From the NCBI GenBank assembly GCA_963828705.1, contig CAWHGA010000026.1, forward strand, positions 1 through 64,000: DNA of 64,000 nt, read 5' to 3'. Below are positions 27,509 to 37,708 of this stretch, piece after piece; position 1 is the stretch's first letter, and the number at the start of each line of letters is the position of its first letter. The DNA comes from CAWDJT01 sp963828705 (GTDB lineage Bacteria; Desulfobacterota; Syntrophobacteria; Syntrophobacterales; Syntrophobacteraceae). A program made the position numbers and the translations under genes. The notes below the pieces were generated by a model. The model was not told the DNA's origin, did not search any database, and saw only the letters and a list, made by a program, of their open reading frames with translations.

Positions 27509-28306
27509 ATGAACTCTGCTTTATCTGTCTACACATGGAACCTCGCCACGGTACTTGCCATGATGGTTTGTCTCTGGGCTTACAGCCTATTGAAAAAGGA
27601 CGCAAGCATTGCCGACATTTTCTGGGGGTTGGGGTTTGTCATCATTGCATGGATCACTCATACACGTGCAGATGGCTTTGAGACACGCAAGTTCATCCTT
27701 ACGCTCCTTACTTCCCTCTGGGGACTCCGTCTGGCCGTTCACATCGGCTGGCGCAACTGGGGCAAGACCGAAGATCCCCGCTATCAGAAGTGGCGAGCGA
27801 AATACGGTCCTCGCTTCTGGTGGGTGAGTCTGTTCACGGTCTTTGGTATTCAGGGGGTGTTGCTCTGGGTGATCTCCCTGGTTGTTCAGGCTGGACAATT
27901 GGCCAAAGTGCCGGACCACTTGACCTGGCTCGACGGTGCGGGAGTCGTTGTCTGGACCATTGGCATCACCTTTGAGGCCATTGGGGACTGGCAGTTGGCT
28001 CGGTTCATGGCGGATCGTCACAATCAGGGAAGAATCATGAACCGCGGGCTTTGGGCTTATACCCGGCATCCCAACTACTTCGGTGAATGTCTCATCTGGT
28101 GGGGGATGTTCATTGTCAGCATGGCCGCACCAGGGAACCTCTGGGCCATCGTCAGCCCGCTCACCATCACCTTTTTGCTGCTAAAGGTTTCCGGTGTGGC
28201 ACTGCTGGAAGAAAGCATGGTGGAGCGTCAACCTGAGTACCAAGAATACATCGAATCGACCAGCGCGTTCATCCCCTGGTTCCCCAAGAAGGACAGAAGC
28301 TCTTGA
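27509..28306 (+). CDS. DUF1295 / steroid 5-alpha-reductase-like membrane protein
   Basis: 265 aa, polytopic (about seven spans). Family motifs: IADIFWGLGFVIIAWITHTR, YQKWRAKYGPRFWWVSLFTV, and the NADPH-site-like GLWAYTRHPNYFGECLIWWG near the C-terminus. ATG 27509 has GAGGAACGAG upstream. It overlaps the following CFA-like methyltransferase by 4 nt, so the two are probably co-translated. In other bacteria DUF1295 genes travel with cfa and DUF1365; a role in membrane lipid modification is inferred. Confidence 0.88.
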   Translation: MNSALSVYTWNLATVLAMMVCLWAYSLLKKDASIADIFWGLGFVIIAWITHTRADGFETRKFILTLLTSLWGLRLAVHIGWRNWGKTEDPRYQKWRAKYGPRFWWVSLFTVFGIQGVLLWVISLVVQAGQLAKVPDHLTWLDGAGVVVWTIGITFEAIGDWQLARFMADRHNQGRIMNRGLWAYTRHPNYFGECLIWWGMFIVSMAAPGNLWAIVSPLTITFLLLKVSGVALLEESMVERQPEYQEYIESTSAFIPWFPKKDRSS

Positions 28307-29359
28307 GATTGATTGACCTGGCCGAACGAGGGCTTCTCCCCGACTGGATGATTCGCCTGGGGATCCGTCTCCTGGACGAGAAACGCCTGCGCATGGAGGA
28401 CCGTGGTGACCCGGAAGCACAGCAGGAGGCTCTGAGCCGTTTTGCTGCTGATCTGCGGCGCAGCCCTGTGGCTGTCGCAGACCCATAAGGCCAACGAACA
28501 GCACTATGAACTCCCGCCCGAGTTTTTCCGCCTGGTTCTGGGGAAGCGCATGAAGTACAGCGGCTGCTACTGGCCACCTGCTGCGAGGTCCCTGGATGAA
28601 GCAGAAGAGGCCATGCTCGGGTTGACCTGTGACCGTGCTCAAATCGAGGATGGTATGGAAATCCTCGAACTGGGGTGCGGTTGGGGGGCGCTGTCGCTGT
28701 GGATTGCTGAAAAATTCCCTGGCTGTAGGGTGCTGGGTGTTTCCAACTCCAGGCCTCAGGGCGATTTCATCCGCCAAGCCGCGGCGGCGAGAGGTTTAAA
28801 CAATGTGGAAGTAGTTTCGGCCGACATGAACGCTTTTGAGCCTGCGGGCCGTTTTGACCGGGTCGTTTCCGTTGAGATGTTCGAACACATGCGCAATTGG
28901 GAACGACTTCTGGCCCGCATCGCTTCCTGGCTCAAGCCGGACGGCAAGCTGTTCGTTCACATCTTCACGCATCAGCATTTTGCCTATGCTTTTGAAGAAG
29001 AGGGTGAGGACGACTGGATGGGACGGTATTTCTTCACCGGCGGCATCATGCCTGCCGACTCGCTCCTCCTGTATTTCCAGAAGGATCTCGTGGTGGAACA
29101 TCATTGGCGACTGGGCGGCCGGCATTACCAGCAAACCGCCGAAGCCTGGCTGGCCAACCTGGATGCCCGCCGCGAAAGGGATTCTCCCGGTCCTGAAGCA
29201 CGTCTACGGCGAATCGGATGCAGCTCGCTGGTTGCAGCGATGGCGGATCTTCTTCTTGGCCTGCGCGGAACTGTGGGGTTACCGGCGCGGCACGGAGTGG
29301 CTGGTATCGCATTATCTCCTGAGCAAACGCGGGGAAGCGCCTCCAATCCAGGTGCCTAG
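28303..29359 (+). CDS. CFA-like SAM-dependent methyltransferase (at least two frameshifts)
   Basis: Class I methyltransferase related to cyclopropane-fatty-acid synthase, the shorter type found next to true cfa genes. TTG start 28303 overlaps DUF1295. N-terminus RLIDLAERGLLPDWMIRLG; then ANEQHYELPPEFFRLVLGKR, SAM site MEILELGCGWGALSLWIAE, VVSVEMFEHMRNWERLLARI, FVHIFTHQHFAYAFEEEG. The frame shifts near 28460 and near 29170; the second shift leads to YGESDAARWLQRWRIFFLAC and WLVSHYLLSKRG. The true stop is uncertain and the end converges on the cfa gene. Expected to act on unsaturated acyl chains. Confidence 0.7.
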
Positions 29360-29394
29360 TACTCCTTGGCCGCATGGACGGCAAAGTCTGTGGC

Positions 29395-30680
29395 CTAAGG
29401 ATTCAAACCCGGCAGCAGCGGTGCTCGCCGACTCCGGGGTTTGGTCAGGAGCATCTGCACATCCCCCAGGTATCTTTCAGCAAATCCCGCCTCGCAATAG
29501 CAGAGATAGAACTCCCACATGCGCACGAAGGTTTCCGAGTAGCCAAGGCGCTTGACTTCGTCCACCTTAGCCAGGAAACGATGCCGCCAGGAACGTAGCG
29601 TGGTGGCGTAGTGAGGGGTGATGTCCTCCAGGTGAAAAAGCCTGAGGTCGGATTTATCGGCGACTGCGCCGCACAGATCGCGGCGATGGACGGGATGCAG
29701 GTGCCGGGGAAAATGTAGCGTTTGATAAAGTCGACAGAGCGTTTATGTTCTTCGAAAACGTGATCGGCGATAGTGATAGCCTGGAGCAGCATCATGCCAT
29801 CCTCTTTCAATCGGCCGCCACAGCATCGAAAGAATTCTCCCAGGTAGTGATGGCCGACCGCCTCGATCATCTCGATGGAGACAAGCTTATCGTAGCGGCC
29901 CTCGAGAGCCCGGTAATCCTTCAGGAGAATCTCGACGCGATCCTCCAATCCCGCCTGTTTCACGCGCTCTTTGGCAAGATCAAGCTGCGCCCGGGAAATG
30001 GTAGTGGTGGTGATACGGCAACCGTATTGCTGGGCGGCGTGAATGGCAAAACCACCCCATCCGGTGCCGATTTCCAACACGTGATCGCCGGGTGAGAGCT
30101 GGAGTTTTCGGCAGATGCGGTCATATTTCGCAATGGAGGCCTCTTCCAGGGTCGTCTCGGGGGTCTCGAAGATGCCACAGGAATAGGTCAGAGTCTTATC
30201 CAGGAACAGCGCGTAGAAGTCGTTTCCCAAGTCGTAATGGGACGCAATGTTGATCTTGCTCCCTTCCTCGGTGTTCTTGCGCAGGAAATGAAAAACCCTG
30301 TGGAGGATGGCGGTCAAGTTCGCCCACCCCTGATCGACACCGGCAAACACTTCGTGATTCAAGATGATGATGCGCACCACCTTGGTGAGATCATCGGCTG
30401 ACCAATAGCCGGCCATATAGGCTTCACCGGCGCCAATGCTGCCGCCCAGGAGCACCCGGAGGTAGAAACGCGGATCAAGGACCCTGACGGTGGCTTCCAG
30501 AGGGAAATCCGAATCGTCCTCGCCGAAGCTCCAGCTCTCATCGCCATCGACGACCACCAGCTGGCCGCGTTTGATTCCCTGGAAAAGGCCAAGGAACTGG
30601 TTCCTAGCCCAGTTGTGGAGCGGCTTGGGGCCGGTTCTCTGGAAAGCGGTTGCGGCTGGTGGAATGATGGTTCCCTTCAT
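29395..30680 (-). CDS. cfa: Cyclopropane-fatty-acyl-phospholipid synthase (frameshift)
   Basis: Transfers a methylene group from SAM to cis-unsaturated phospholipid acyl chains. Motifs: NIASHYDLGNDFYALFLDKT, LTYSCGIFETPETTLEEA, SAM site VLEIGTGWGGFAIHAAQQYG, VSIEMIEAVGHHYLGEFF, FIKRYIFPGTCIPS. The frame shifts at about 29655-29670; the adjacent frame gives the expected ending LRLFHLEDITPHYATTLRSW, ETFVRMWEFYLCYCEAGFAE and stops at 29395. Last gene of an operon with the FAD oxidoreductase and DUF1365 genes, 4 bp downstream of the latter. Confidence 0.88.
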
Positions 30681-30684
30681 GGGG

Positions 30685-31464
30685 CTACTCCTGATGACCA
30701 GGATTGCGCTTAGCCGGGTGCACGAAGAAGGGCGCGCCCTTCGTCAAGAGACGCAGGGCCTGCCAATGGATCATGGTAGTCACCTTGACGGTCATGAAGG
30801 GGTAGCTGATCAGGACCCGAGTCAAGGCGGAATCACTGATTTCCCTCCGCCTGAGAGACAGGGTCGCGTCGAACAGCTTGGTTCCCTTTTCGATATCAGT
30901 GAGATGTGCGCTGAGCGACTCACCCGGTTCCCGAAATCGCCAATCGTACCAAAGGCCCATGTCCATGAAGGGGGAGACATGGAAGTCCTTGGCGAACTGA
31001 TACCGCTTCCAACCCCTTACCGGGTGTTCATTGAGGGCTTCTCCCAGGACGTAACAGTGCTCCTCCTGCCACGGAGTATTGTGGATTTCGGCAACAATGG
31101 TTTCCACCCGGCTGCCGGCCTGGTCATAACAATAATAGAAACTCACCGGATTGAAGCAGTAGCCGAAATAGCGCAAATGTGTCATCAGCCGAATGGGACC
31201 GGTGGGGCGAGCGCCGGTGCGTTCCTCCACCAGGGATCTGACTGCTTGATCCAGGGGGATCTGCGGGTCGCCGAGGTGGTCGGCGCGGCGAAAGTAGGCC
31301 AGGTTGAACCGATCACCCGACCAGGCCAGACGCCCCTTGAACAGCTCGGGGAGCTCGTTTAAATCGAGAAACATCAGGAACAGCCGGTAGCGAAACTCAT
31401 TGGAAACCGGGCGAAAGCGGCGGTGCCGCACAGTTCCTTCATAGATGCAGCTATGCATGCTCAC
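30685..31464 (-). CDS. DUF1365 family protein
   Basis: 259 aa. Motifs YEGTVRHRRFRPVSNEFRYR, HLRYFGYCFNPVSFYYCYD and AEIHNTPWQEEHCYVL are diagnostic. It overlaps the upstream oxidoreductase by 4 nt (ATGA) and precedes cfa by 4 bp, the standard FAD oxidoreductase-DUF1365-cfa arrangement. Its biochemical role is unknown, but in other bacteria the trio is linked to modified (for example furan or branched cyclopropane-type) fatty acids. Confidence 0.9.
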   Translation of the reverse strand: MSMHSCIYEGTVRHRRFRPVSNEFRYRLFLMFLDLNELPELFKGRLAWSGDRFNLAYFRRADHLGDPQIPLDQAVRSLVEERTGARPTGPIRLMTHLRYFGYCFNPVSFYYCYDQAGSRVETIVAEIHNTPWQEEHCYVLGEALNEHPVRGWKRYQFAKDFHVSPFMDMGLWYDWRFREPGESLSAHLTDIEKGTKLFDATLSLRRREISDSALTRVLISYPFMTVKVTTMIHWQALRLLTKGAPFFVHPAKRNPGHQE

Positions 31465-32706
31465 AGCGCCTTGCCGAAGTGCTTGCAGACCGCCAGCGCG
31501 CTCTTGACCCCATCCTCATGAAACCCGTAACCCCAATAAGCCCCACAGAAGTAAGTGCGGTTCATCCCATTGATCTGGTCATGGCGCTTCTGCATCTCGA
31601 TTCCGTGGGGGGTGTAGACCGGATGATGATAGACCAGCTGCTTCACGATCTTCGATGGATCGATCCGCTTGGGTGAATTCAGCGTGACGCAAAACTCGAC
31701 GGGCGACTGCAAGCTCTGCAGAATGTTCATGTCGTAGGTGACCGCTACCCGCCCCAACCCCTCACGCGGAATGTGGTAGTTCCAGCTGGCCCAGGCGGCC
31801 TGGTGCTTGGGCAGCAGAGCGGTATCGGTGTGCAGGACCGTGGCGTTTTCCTGATAGGGGATGGCGCTCAGGATTTCGCGTTCGGCTTCGGAGGGCTCAT
31901 CCAGCATGGCCAGCGCCTGATCGCTGTGGGTTGCGAGGATCACCTGATCGAAGGTTGCCGTCTCGCCGTTCACGGTTTGCACTTCCACCCGGTCCAGCAT
32001 GCCGCTTGACGTTTTTCACCGCGCAATTCAGCCTCACCCTGTCTCGATAAGGCCGGGTCAACGGTTCGATGTAACTTCTCGATCCACCGCGAATCACGCG
32101 CCACTGCGGCTGGTTCTTGAGTTGCAGAAAACCATGGTTTTCAAAGAACTGCACAAAAGAGCGGGCGGGGAAATCCTGAAACTTGGCGGGATCGGCCGAC
32201 CAGATGGCCCCTCCCATGGGTATGATGAAATGGTGGATAAAAGATCGGGAGTACCGTTTCTGTTCCAGGTATTGGCCTAGGGTGGTTTGATGGTCATCAA
32301 TACTCAGCAGCTCAACGGCCTCCCTCCGAAAGCGGAAAACGTCCAACAGCATGCGGTAAAAGGATGGCCGAAAGAGATTGATCCTTTGAGCAAAGATCGA
32401 GTTGAAGGTGCTGGGACTGTACTCCAATCCCGTCTGGTAACACTGCACGCTGAAGCTCATCGTGGAAGGTTTCCACGATACCGCCAGCCTCTGCATCAGT
32501 CGGACGAAATTGGGGTAGGTTTTATCGTTGAAGACAATGAATCCCGTATCCACCGGGTAGGTGGTGCCGGCGCAGGTGACATCGACAGTGTGGGTGTGTC
32601 CGCCGATGTAGTCGTTCGCTTCGAAAACCACGACTTCATGCTCGTCAGAGAGCAGGTACGCCGCCGTCAATCCGGAAATCCCCGCACCGATAACCGCAAT
32701 GCGCAT
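31461..32706 (-). CDS. FAD-dependent amine-oxidase-like oxidoreductase (frameshift)
   Basis: First gene of the cfa operon. ATG 32706 starts the FAD site MRIAVIGAGISGLTAAYLLS; GGHTHTVDV and TYPVDTGFIVFNDKTYPNFV follow. Frameshift near 32000-32010; the second frame carries FDQVILATHSDQALAMLDEP and the C-terminal FAD contact NRTYFCGAYWGYGFHEDGVK. Total about 415 aa, normal for the family (COG2907). Probably modifies the acyl product together with cfa and DUF1365 (inference). Confidence 0.85.
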
Positions 32707-33003
32707 ATGGACAGTTCCCTTCCTGGGCACGCCCAAAAGGCGGAGTCAAGCGCCCCAATCATGAACCGGCCGGGGATCGCTTTCCTTCAGCCAGGATCTT
32801 GATTGGCACTGGGTGCAGATCATGGACAATTCCAGTCCAGGATAACAGGACCAGCAGACAATAGATGATGTCCAGCACCCCCCAGCGGAACCCTTGGAGG
32901 GCTGCCACTGGAAAAGGGTGAGCATTGTTGTGCCTTTGCCGACATGGAAACCTCTATTGAGCAACCAGCTCTGTGCTCTCCGCGACTCATTGGTGACTGC
33001 TTG
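32707..33003. other. Intergenic region upstream of the cfa operon
   Basis: Presumed promoter region of the cfa operon. No strong promoter pair or regulator box was recognised; a short minus-strand frame at 32746-32964 has no support. Confidence 0.35.
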
Positions 33004-33390
33004 TTACACTTCCCCCGGCCCAATCAATGGCATCACTTTATCAACCTTGAAGAAAACCACATAGCGATATCCCTCCTTTTCTTCAAGTTCCGGCGGGTAC
33101 ACTCTGCGCCGTAGGGAATGCAGAAGATCGCTATCCGTATCTTCGCGGATCTTGGAGAGATGGAGCCTTATCCCTTTATAACCGGGCTCGTTCTCCCTGA
33201 AAAGGTAGGCCGCATGCCCATTGGACTGCAGGTTGTGATGGGTGAGGCGATTTGGCATGATGAAGGCGATGGACCCATCCTCCATGACGTGAGGACGCGC
33301 ATAGACAGCAGTGTTAACGCGCCCGTCGCTGTCCGCCGTCGACAGGACACCCAGCCCGGTTCTTTTTTCAAAGTACTCGTTCAAGTTCAT
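33004..33390 (-). CDS. Pyridoxamine 5'-phosphate oxidase-family (FMN-binding split barrel) protein
   Basis: 128 aa: NEYFEKRTGLGVLSTADSDG, VNTAVYARPHVMEDGSIAFI and GHAAYLFRENEPGYKGIRLH match general-stress/PPOX-type split-barrel flavoproteins. ATG 33390 has TGGAGG upstream. Such proteins bind FMN or heme and often have redox roles in anaerobes; the true substrate is unknown. Confidence 0.85.
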   Translation of the reverse strand: MNLNEYFEKRTGLGVLSTADSDGRVNTAVYARPHVMEDGSIAFIMPNRLTHHNLQSNGHAAYLFRENEPGYKGIRLHLSKIREDTDSDLLHSLRRRVYPPELEEKEGYRYVVFFKVDKVMPLIGPGEV

Positions 33391-33520
33391 AGGTAGCCTC
33401 CAGGCTCAAAGTCGAAATCCTTTGCAGTTGTTGCATTCATTAGACTATTTGCCTTGATATACAATGTCGCTCACACAAACGCGAGCACGACCGAAATGAA
33501 CTCCGGTAGTCAGAGCTCTC

Positions 33521-34045
33521 CTATTGATTACGGGAGCGTTTCCAGATGATCTCCACCATCCAGAGCATAATGGGAACCGCGACACTCCAAGCCAGGGAAA
33601 GCACCAATAGGCTCCCGATGCCCGGGAGGTTCTGCATGGCCCCCAATCGAGCGCCGCTGTAATAGGCGGCAGGACCTCCCAGACCGCACCAAGGACGGCG
33701 GCGAGCGCATAGCGTCCATGCAGCCATTTCAACGAACCATTCAAGAGGGTGGCGAAATTGATCCACAGAAAAACCATCCAAAGAGGACTAAAAGGAACCG
33801 GCATCCAACCCCGGACGGGAGCGAAAATGCCGGCGGCGATCAGCCCGCTGTCAGCTAGGAAACCCAAGCGCCCCGGCACCCATTGCCAGGAGGAACTCCT
33901 TGAACCGTTCTGGCTGCAACGAAAGATGCAATGCAAGCCCCAGGGTGACCGCTATCGGGCCCAGCCAAAAATAACCGTTTGCGGCTCCCAGCACCGAAGC
34001 AAACCATGCCACTTGGAAGGCGGCAACATTGATCATCGTTCGCAT
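33521..34045 (-). CDS. DUF2878 membrane protein, copy 1 (two frameshifts)
   Basis: Reassembled from three frames: INVAAFQVAWFASVLGAANG (start region), LGFLADSGLIAAGIFAPVRG with WMVFLWINFATLLNGSLKWL, and GGPAAYYSGARLGAMQNLPG to the stop at 33521. Shifts lie near 33855-33865 and 33665-33680. Five or six hydrophobic spans. The order of segments matches the intact copy at 43116-43643. DUF2878 proteins co-occur with cfa and chalcone-isomerase-like genes; function unknown. Confidence 0.7.
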
Positions 34046-34093
34046 GTGTGGCAATACTCCGGCCGGGTTTGCAGCAAATCGACGGGGCATCCC

Positions 34094-34507
34094 TCAACTC
34101 CACCGATCAACAAGAACCGCCACATAGGTGACCACCGCGCAGAGCACCCCGCCCCAGGCAATGTCCACCAGGGTCATGCGCAGCGGCCAGTCTTTCAGCA
34201 GAGAGTAGTTGGTGAAATCATACACCGCATAGAGCGTGGTTCCATACAAGAAGCCCCATAACAGCGCTGAACCAAATGGGTTTTCGGCGGAGACTCTGGG
34301 CAATGCGAACAGCAGGATCCCCAAAGGGATCACCAGGTACACGATGGCCGCCGCCCACCAGACCGGGTTCAGGGAGTCGCCGGTTCGGCGAGCCAGGGCA
34401 CCGAGCTCCGATTTGTAGAAATTGCCCATCACAACCCCGAGCCAGGTAAGGTCAATCACGAGAAAAACCGGAAGAATCAGCGCATAGGTTCTGACAAAGT
34501 GCCACAT
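34094..34507 (-). CDS. DUF2177 membrane protein
   Basis: 137 aa, four membrane spans (LPVFLVIDLTWLGVVMGNFY, AAIVYLVIPLGILLFALP, TLVDIAWGGVLCAVVTYVAV). ATG 34507 with GGAGAGAACGAA upstream; longer starts at 34654 are unsupported. DFTNYSLLKDWPLRMTLVDI is the family signature. Same direction as the DUF2878 gene that follows. Function unknown. Confidence 0.85.
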   Translation of the reverse strand: MWHFVRTYALILPVFLVIDLTWLGVVMGNFYKSELGALARRTGDSLNPVWWAAAIVYLVIPLGILLFALPRVSAENPFGSALLWGFLYGTTLYAVYDFTNYSLLKDWPLRMTLVDIAWGGVLCAVVTYVAVLVDRWS

Positions 34508-34925
34508 TTCGTTCTCTCCCCTTCGGTATCCGTGTAGAGCATCGCAGCCTATCACCATGTTTGTCCGGATCGCCATCCAACAATGATTTAAAGGCTTAAA
34601 CATCACTTTGGTACCTGTCCACTTCCAGGTTGGATGTTGAAACGCTTCGGGCAAATGCGGATCCCCAACCTATCAGGGTTGGTGAGAGGGGCAATATCGA
34701 TGGCTTGACGATGATCCTTTTGGTTCCTATAAAGTTCCCTCTGTGCCAATGTGACCGAGACACCTTTTGCTAACGATGCTGCCTCGCACAAGCCAGACCA
34801 AAAGTAGGGAATTTCAAGCCCGTGTGCAATGCCCCCTGATGGACGGTGAATCCAAAACCCCGCCCTATGGGTGGGGTTGTCTACAAGACATTGCCTTAAA
34901 CTCGCACCGCAGTGGAGAGATGCAC
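34508..34925. other. Intergenic region between divergent DUF2177 and P-type ATPase genes
   Basis: Presumably holds two divergent promoters. The only structure noted is a short GC hairpin CCCCGCCC-TATGG-GTGGGG at about 34858-34875. No gene seen. Confidence 0.35.
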
Positions 34926-37640
34926 ATGGAGACTCTCATTGGAACCCATTGGCACGATCTTCCCCGAGAAGAAGTTGCCGCACTCCTGAAAAGCGAAACC
35001 GAAAACGGCCTTGATATATTGGAGGTCCGGGCAAGACAGGAGCATTTTGGCCCAAATCTCCTTGCCCGCAGAAAAGGACGAGGTCCCATATCCAGATTCC
35101 TACTCCAGTTCTACCAGCCGCTGGTCATCATCCTCATTGCAGCTTCGATTGTCACCGGTATCGTTGTCCAATGGAGCGATGCCGGCGTCATCTTCGCGGT
35201 TGTCCTCATCAATGCCTGTATTGGTTTTCTCCAGGAATCCAAAGCTGTCGGCGCCATCGAAGCTCTGTCCAGGTCCATGACAACCGGGGCCAATGTGCTG
35301 CGCAGTGGAAAAGTCCAGTTGATCTCCTCGGAGGAACTAATTCCGGGGGATATCGTTTTGCTGCAGTCCGGGGACAGGGTTCCTGCGGACATGCGTCTTC
35401 TTCAGCTGCGGGAACTGCGCATCGACGAGTCAGTGCTTACGGGGGAGTCCGTTCCTGTGGATAAGCGTCCGCAGAGGCTCCCCCATGACACGCTTCTCTC
35501 CGATCGCAAGAACATGGCCTACGCATCCACTCTTGTGACCTACGGCCAAGGGAAAGGCATCGTCGTGGCCACGGGATACCGCACGGAAATAGGCCGCATC
35601 TCCCAGTTGATCTCTGATGTGCAGGTTCTCGAGACGCCCCTGACCCGACGCATTGCTCACTTCAGTCGCGTGCTTCTCTTTGCCATCCTCGCCCTCGGTG
35701 TCCTCACCTTCTGCGCTGGACTTCTCCACGGCGAATCCATGATCGACATGTTCATGGCGGCAGTCGCCCTGACGGTCGGTGCTATTCCGGAAGGGCTCCC
35801 TGCAGCAGTGACCATTATTCTCGCCGTCGGTGTTTCAAGAATGGCAAAGCAAAAGGCCATCATCCGCCGACTGCCCGCAGTGGAAACCCTTGGAAGCACA
35901 ACCGTCATCTGTTCCGACAAAACAGGCACGCTTACCGAAAACCAGATGACCGTCATGGAGATCTTGGCAGGGGGAAGGCTGTACCATGTGACCGGCTCCG
36001 GATACGACCCCAGCGGAACCATCGCTCCAGAGGACCGATCAAGAAAGGGAGCTTCGTCTCCGGCCCTGGTGGAGTGTCTCAGAGCCGGCCTCCTGTGCAA
36101 TGATTCGCGCCTCATCCAGAAGGAAGGTCGCTGGGCTGTGGAAGGCGATCCGACCGAAGGAGCCCTCATCGTCGCTGCCAAGAAGATCGGAATGATGGAA
36201 GAAGGGGAAAAGGCCTCCTATCCCAGACTGGATTCCATCCCCTTTGAATCGCAACACCAGTATATGGCAACCATCCATGCACAAGACCCCCAGGCCCCTC
36301 ATCAAGTCTTCGTAAAGGGTTCGCTGGAATCGATCCTGGCACGCTGCAAATACACTTCGGATATCTCGGGCGCACGGGTCCCCCTGGACGAGGAGCAAGT
36401 CCGTTCTCAAGCGGACACGATGGCCAGAAAGGGCCTACGGGTTCTGGCCTTCGCCACAAGAGAGGTGGAAAGGGAAAAGAATTCCCTCTCCCATGAGGAC
36501 ATTGGAGAGGGGCTCGTTTTCCTTGGCCTTCAGGGGATGATCGATCCACCTCGAAAAGAGGCGATCGATGCGGTACATGCTTGTCAGGGGGCTGGAATAC
36601 AGGTCAAGATGATTACCGGGGACCACGCCCTCACCGCATCTGCCATTGCTCAACAAATCGGACTCTATCTGAACCCTGGAAGCTGTAGCCCCGAATGTCA
36701 TGTCCTCAGCGGCAGTCAACTGGAAGACCTCTCCGACCAGGAACTCATCGACACCGTGCCTGAAACCGAGGTGTTTGCCCGGGTCTCCCCGGAGCAGAAG
36801 CTCCGGCTCGTGAGAGCCCTTCAGGCACGAGGGGAAATCGTGGCCATGACCGGAGACGGAGTGAACGATGCTCCTGCACTCAGACAGGCAGACATCGGGG
36901 TGGCCATGGGGATCACGGGAACAGAGGTCGCCAAGGAGTCCGCTGACATGGTGCTCACCGACGACAATTTTGCATCCATACAGGCGGCGGTGGAGGAAGG
37001 TCGATGCGTGTTTGACAACCTCGTGAAGTTTCTTGTCTGGGCCCTTCCCACAAACCTGGGGCAGGGTATGGTGATTCTTGCAGCAGTCCTTGCGGGAGAA
37101 CACCTCCCCATCCTCCCCGTTCAAAGTCTCTGGATCAATATGACCACTGCAGGCTCCCTGGGACTCATGCTCGCTTTCGAACCAAAAGAGCGCGGCATCA
37201 TGGCAAGGGCGCCACAAAATCCTCGCAACCCGATTCTCTCAAAAGAACTGATCTTCCGAATCCTGCTCGTGGGATTTCTTCTTCTGTGTGCGGCCTTCGG
37301 GCTGTTTGAATGGGAAGAGATCTCGGGAGCATCACAAGCACAAGCACGCACCGTTGCCGTCAATGCGTTCGCCGTCATCTCCACCCTTTACCTCCTCAAC
37401 TGTCGGTCACTGCATGGGGCGTCGTTCCGCACCAACCCGCTTCAAAACATCTGGGTTCTCTTGGGCATTGCCGGCATGATCGCTCTTCAGGTGGCATTCA
37501 CTCACGTTCCATTCATGAACCGCTTTTTCCACAGCGCTCCCATCGGCTGGGATTCATGGGTAAGAGTCTTTGCCGTCGGAGTTTTTGCCCACATCATTGT
37601 GGAAATTGAAAAATGGTGGGTCAGGAGGGTGAAACGCTGA
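34926..37640 (+). CDS. Cation-transporting P-type ATPase (P2A/P2B-like)
   Basis: 904 aa ion pump of the Ca2+/Mn2+ or Na+/K+-like group II ATPases. N-terminal cation-ATPase domain (THWHDLPREEVAALLKSETE), TGES motif (VLTGESVPVDKRPQ), TM4 site IPEGLPAAVTIILAVG, phosphorylation site CSDKTGTLTENQ, nucleotide-binding KGSLESILARC, hinge MTGDGVNDAPALRQADIGVA, and six C-terminal spans. No heavy-metal-binding domain. I choose ATG 34926 because GGAGAG lies 6 bp before it; 34920 is an alternative and an upstream extension to 34767 is unlikely. The carried ion cannot be fixed from sequence. Confidence 0.9.
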   Translation: METLIGTHWHDLPREEVAALLKSETENGLDILEVRARQEHFGPNLLARRKGRGPISRFLLQFYQPLVIILIAASIVTGIVVQWSDAGVIFAVVLINACIGFLQESKAVGAIEALSRSMTTGANVLRSGKVQLISSEELIPGDIVLLQSGDRVPADMRLLQLRELRIDESVLTGESVPVDKRPQRLPHDTLLSDRKNMAYASTLVTYGQGKGIVVATGYRTEIGRISQLISDVQVLETPLTRRIAHFSRVLLFAILALGVLTFCAGLLHGESMIDMFMAAVALTVGAIPEGLPAAVTIILAVGVSRMAKQKAIIRRLPAVETLGSTTVICSDKTGTLTENQMTVMEILAGGRLYHVTGSGYDPSGTIAPEDRSRKGASSPALVECLRAGLLCNDSRLIQKEGRWAVEGDPTEGALIVAAKKIGMMEEGEKASYPRLDSIPFESQHQYMATIHAQDPQAPHQVFVKGSLESILARCKYTSDISGARVPLDEEQVRSQADTMARKGLRVLAFATREVEREKNSLSHEDIGEGLVFLGLQGMIDPPRKEAIDAVHACQGAGIQVKMITGDHALTASAIAQQIGLYLNPGSCSPECHVLSGSQLEDLSDQELIDTVPETEVFARVSPEQKLRLVRALQARGEIVAMTGDGVNDAPALRQADIGVAMGITGTEVAKESADMVLTDDNFASIQAAVEEGRCVFDNLVKFLVWALPTNLGQGMVILAAVLAGEHLPILPVQSLWINMTTAGSLGLMLAFEPKERGIMARAPQNPRNPILSKELIFRILLVGFLLLCAAFGLFEWEEISGASQAQARTVAVNAFAVISTLYLLNCRSLHGASFRTNPLQNIWVLLGIAGMIALQVAFTHVPFMNRFFHSAPIGWDSWVRVFAVGVFAHIIVEIEKWWVRRVKR

Positions 37641-37708
37641 ACTCTTCATCGCAGGAAACGCGCCTGCACCGAAGGCAGTTTTCCGGGTCCTCCGGCGGCC
37701 GATCCCGT